DNA of 64,000 nucleotides from Antarctobacter albus (GTDB lineage: Bacteria > Pseudomonadota > Alphaproteobacteria > Rhodobacterales > Rhodobacteraceae). Of the stretch, positions 62,979 through 64,000 are shown piece by piece. Where the stretch lies: positions 62,001 through 126,000 of the forward strand of contig NZ_FMZI01000003.1 of NCBI RefSeq assembly GCF_900101505.1, read 5' to 3'. The notes below the pieces were generated by a model. It worked only from the letters and a program-made list of their open reading frames with translations. It did not search any database and had not been told where the DNA came from. Position numbers and translations under genes: made by a program. Numbering within the stretch: position 1 is the first letter of the stretch; each line of letters opens with the position of its first letter.

Positions 62979-64000
62979 TTAGCCCATCTGCGCGGGCGCC
63001 GGAAGAGGCACAAGCCCGAGGAAACCGGCAAGGTCGGCGGCAGCGAAGGGTTTGGGCAGTACCGGGCCAAGTCTGTGCGCGCGGACATGCAGCGAATGGT
63101 CCGGCGGCAGCGAGGTCATGAAGCGGACGGGCAGGTGCGGCAGGCGGTCAGCCAGCGCAAGGCCAGGGCTGTCGCCCTCCAAAGAGATGTCGGACAGGAC
63201 AAGTGCGATATCGGGCAGACCCTCGGCCAGGGCGCAGGCTTCATCCACCGATGCGGCCTCGACCACGGAAAACCCCAGCCCGGTCAGCATCTCTCGGATC
63301 GCTTCGCGCAGATCGGGGCTGTCCTCGGCCAGAAGGACAAGGCCGGTGTCCGGCACGGGGGCCTGTGCCGCGCGGCGCAGCGGCAGGCGCAAAGAGACGC
63401 GCGCGCCCCGACCGGTGTTCGCCAGCCGGACAGAGCCGCCCGCCAGCTTGGTCATGTCATAAACCATCGCGAGGCCCAGCCCCGACCCCTCGCCACCCTT
63501 GGTGGTGAAAAACGGTTCAAGCCCGTGGCGCAGCGCGGTTTCGGAAAAGCCGGGGCCGCTGTCCTCGACCGACAGTTCCAGCCAGGTGTCCTGAACCTCT
63601 TGCGCCATCAGGGTGATTGTCCCCGCCTCGCCGCAAGCATCGCGGGCATTCAGCACCAGGTTCAACAGCGCATCCTGCAAGAGCCCGGGATCGGCCATGT
63701 AGGCGCCACTGGTGTCGTCGCGGGTGCGCAGGGATATGCGCTCGGGCAGTGACGGCGTGGCGAGGACGCGCAATTCGTCGAGAAAATCGGACAGGGAGAG
63801 CGGGCGCGGCTGCCAGCCCCGCTGGCTGGTCATGTCGGCGATCCGGTCGAGCAGCCGCCCACCCCGCCGCGCCGCTGCGAGGGTGGCGGAAATCAGCGGT
63901 TCGGCCTCTGGCCCCAGCTCCATCCGTGCCAGTCGCGACTGCATCCCGAGGATGATCGTCAAGAGGTTCGAGAAATCATGCGCGAGGCCCGAAGTCAGCT
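62979..64000 (-). CDS. Hybrid sensor histidine kinase, 3' part (cut by the window end)
   Basis: Only the C-terminal ~340 residues are inside. The phospho-acceptor helix reads GLAHDFSNLLTIILGM (His in LAHDFSN), followed by the ATP-binding N, G1 and G2 boxes (NLVLNARDACGE, VEDSGPGFSE, GEGSGLGLAM) and a C-terminal receiver domain (LVLLAEDSPDLREAIREM). It is thus a hybrid kinase whose sensor lies beyond base 64000. It is adjacent to its probable partner regulator at 62273. Confidence 0.9.
   Translation of the reverse strand, partial: LTSGLAHDFSNLLTIILGMQSRLARMELGPEAEPLISATLAAARRGGRLLDRIADMTSQRGWQPRPLSLSDFLDELRVLATPSLPERISLRTRDDTSGAYMADPGLLQDALLNLVLNARDACGEAGTITLMAQEVQDTWLELSVEDSGPGFSETALRHGLEPFFTTKGGEGSGLGLAMVYDMTKLAGGSVRLANTGRGARVSLRLPLRRAAQAPVPDTGLVLLAEDSPDLREAIREMLTGLGFSVVEAASVDEACALAEGLPDIALVLSDISLEGDSPGLALADRLPHLPVRFMTSLPPDHSLHVRAHRLGPVLPKPFAAADLAGFLGLVPLPAPAQMG

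Overview
The window is high-GC DNA from an alphaproteobacterium of the Rhodobacterales (Roseobacter group). Supporting signs are a urtABCDE transporter next to urease genes, a class I lysyl-tRNA synthetase, a TIGR02186-like gene beside a TauE exporter, many ATGA gene overlaps, and short interspersed repeats of the form GGTATTTT..CCAAGAAGAAG. The genus cannot be fixed from the sequence. No rRNA, tRNA or CRISPR array was seen. All family assignments come from reading the translated sequence; no database search was run.

Region by region. 1-1707: the tail of a trimethylamine-methyltransferase-like gene and a soluble globin-coupled chemoreceptor. 1879-8107 (minus): the urea ABC transporter urtABCDE. 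8108-8487: its divergent promoter region. 8488-16590 (plus): an urease operon in which ureD, A, B, C, E, F and G are interleaved with six non-canonical genes: a His-rich membrane peptide, a Tat-exported cyclase-like enzyme, a small phasin-like protein, an AhpD/CMD-like protein and two tandem secreted paralogues. 16600-20600: a fucose mutarotase and a YciA thioesterase around a GTAC-centred operator cluster, a cold-shock protein and several small exported or membrane proteins. 20694-22242: an A+T-rich two-gene island pairing a DEDDh exonuclease with a nucleotidyltransferase, placed directly behind ettA. 22263-32052: ettA, a chemoreceptor-like protein, nadD, a penicillin-binding protein, an L,D-transpeptidase, a TerB-like protein, lysK and exported proteins. 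32204-44631: an orphan ParA, a kinase-like protein, transaldolase, priA, a nitrilase, a ClpP-like/peptidoglycan-binding exported protein, an S49 peptidase, a Ca/Na antiporter, a pteridine-reductase-like SDR and uvrC. 44828-56496 (minus): a thioesterase, a TIGR02186-like protein, TauE, a BMP-type nucleoside ABC transporter with a LysE exporter gene inside it, rimI-tsaB, a NifU-like scaffold, a universal stress protein and ilvE. 56892-64000: a stand-alone formate dehydrogenase alpha subunit, a PUA-like/HNH nuclease, an M20 amidohydrolase and a two-component pair cut by the window end.

How the parts work together: UrtABCDE imports urea, urease splits it to ammonia and CO2, and UreDEFG load nickel into the enzyme. 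The two operons are transcribed away from a shared 380-bp control region. The best candidates for undescribed biology are the extra genes threaded through the urease operon and the exonuclease/nucleotidyltransferase island. The PUA-like/HNH nuclease is a third, weaker candidate.
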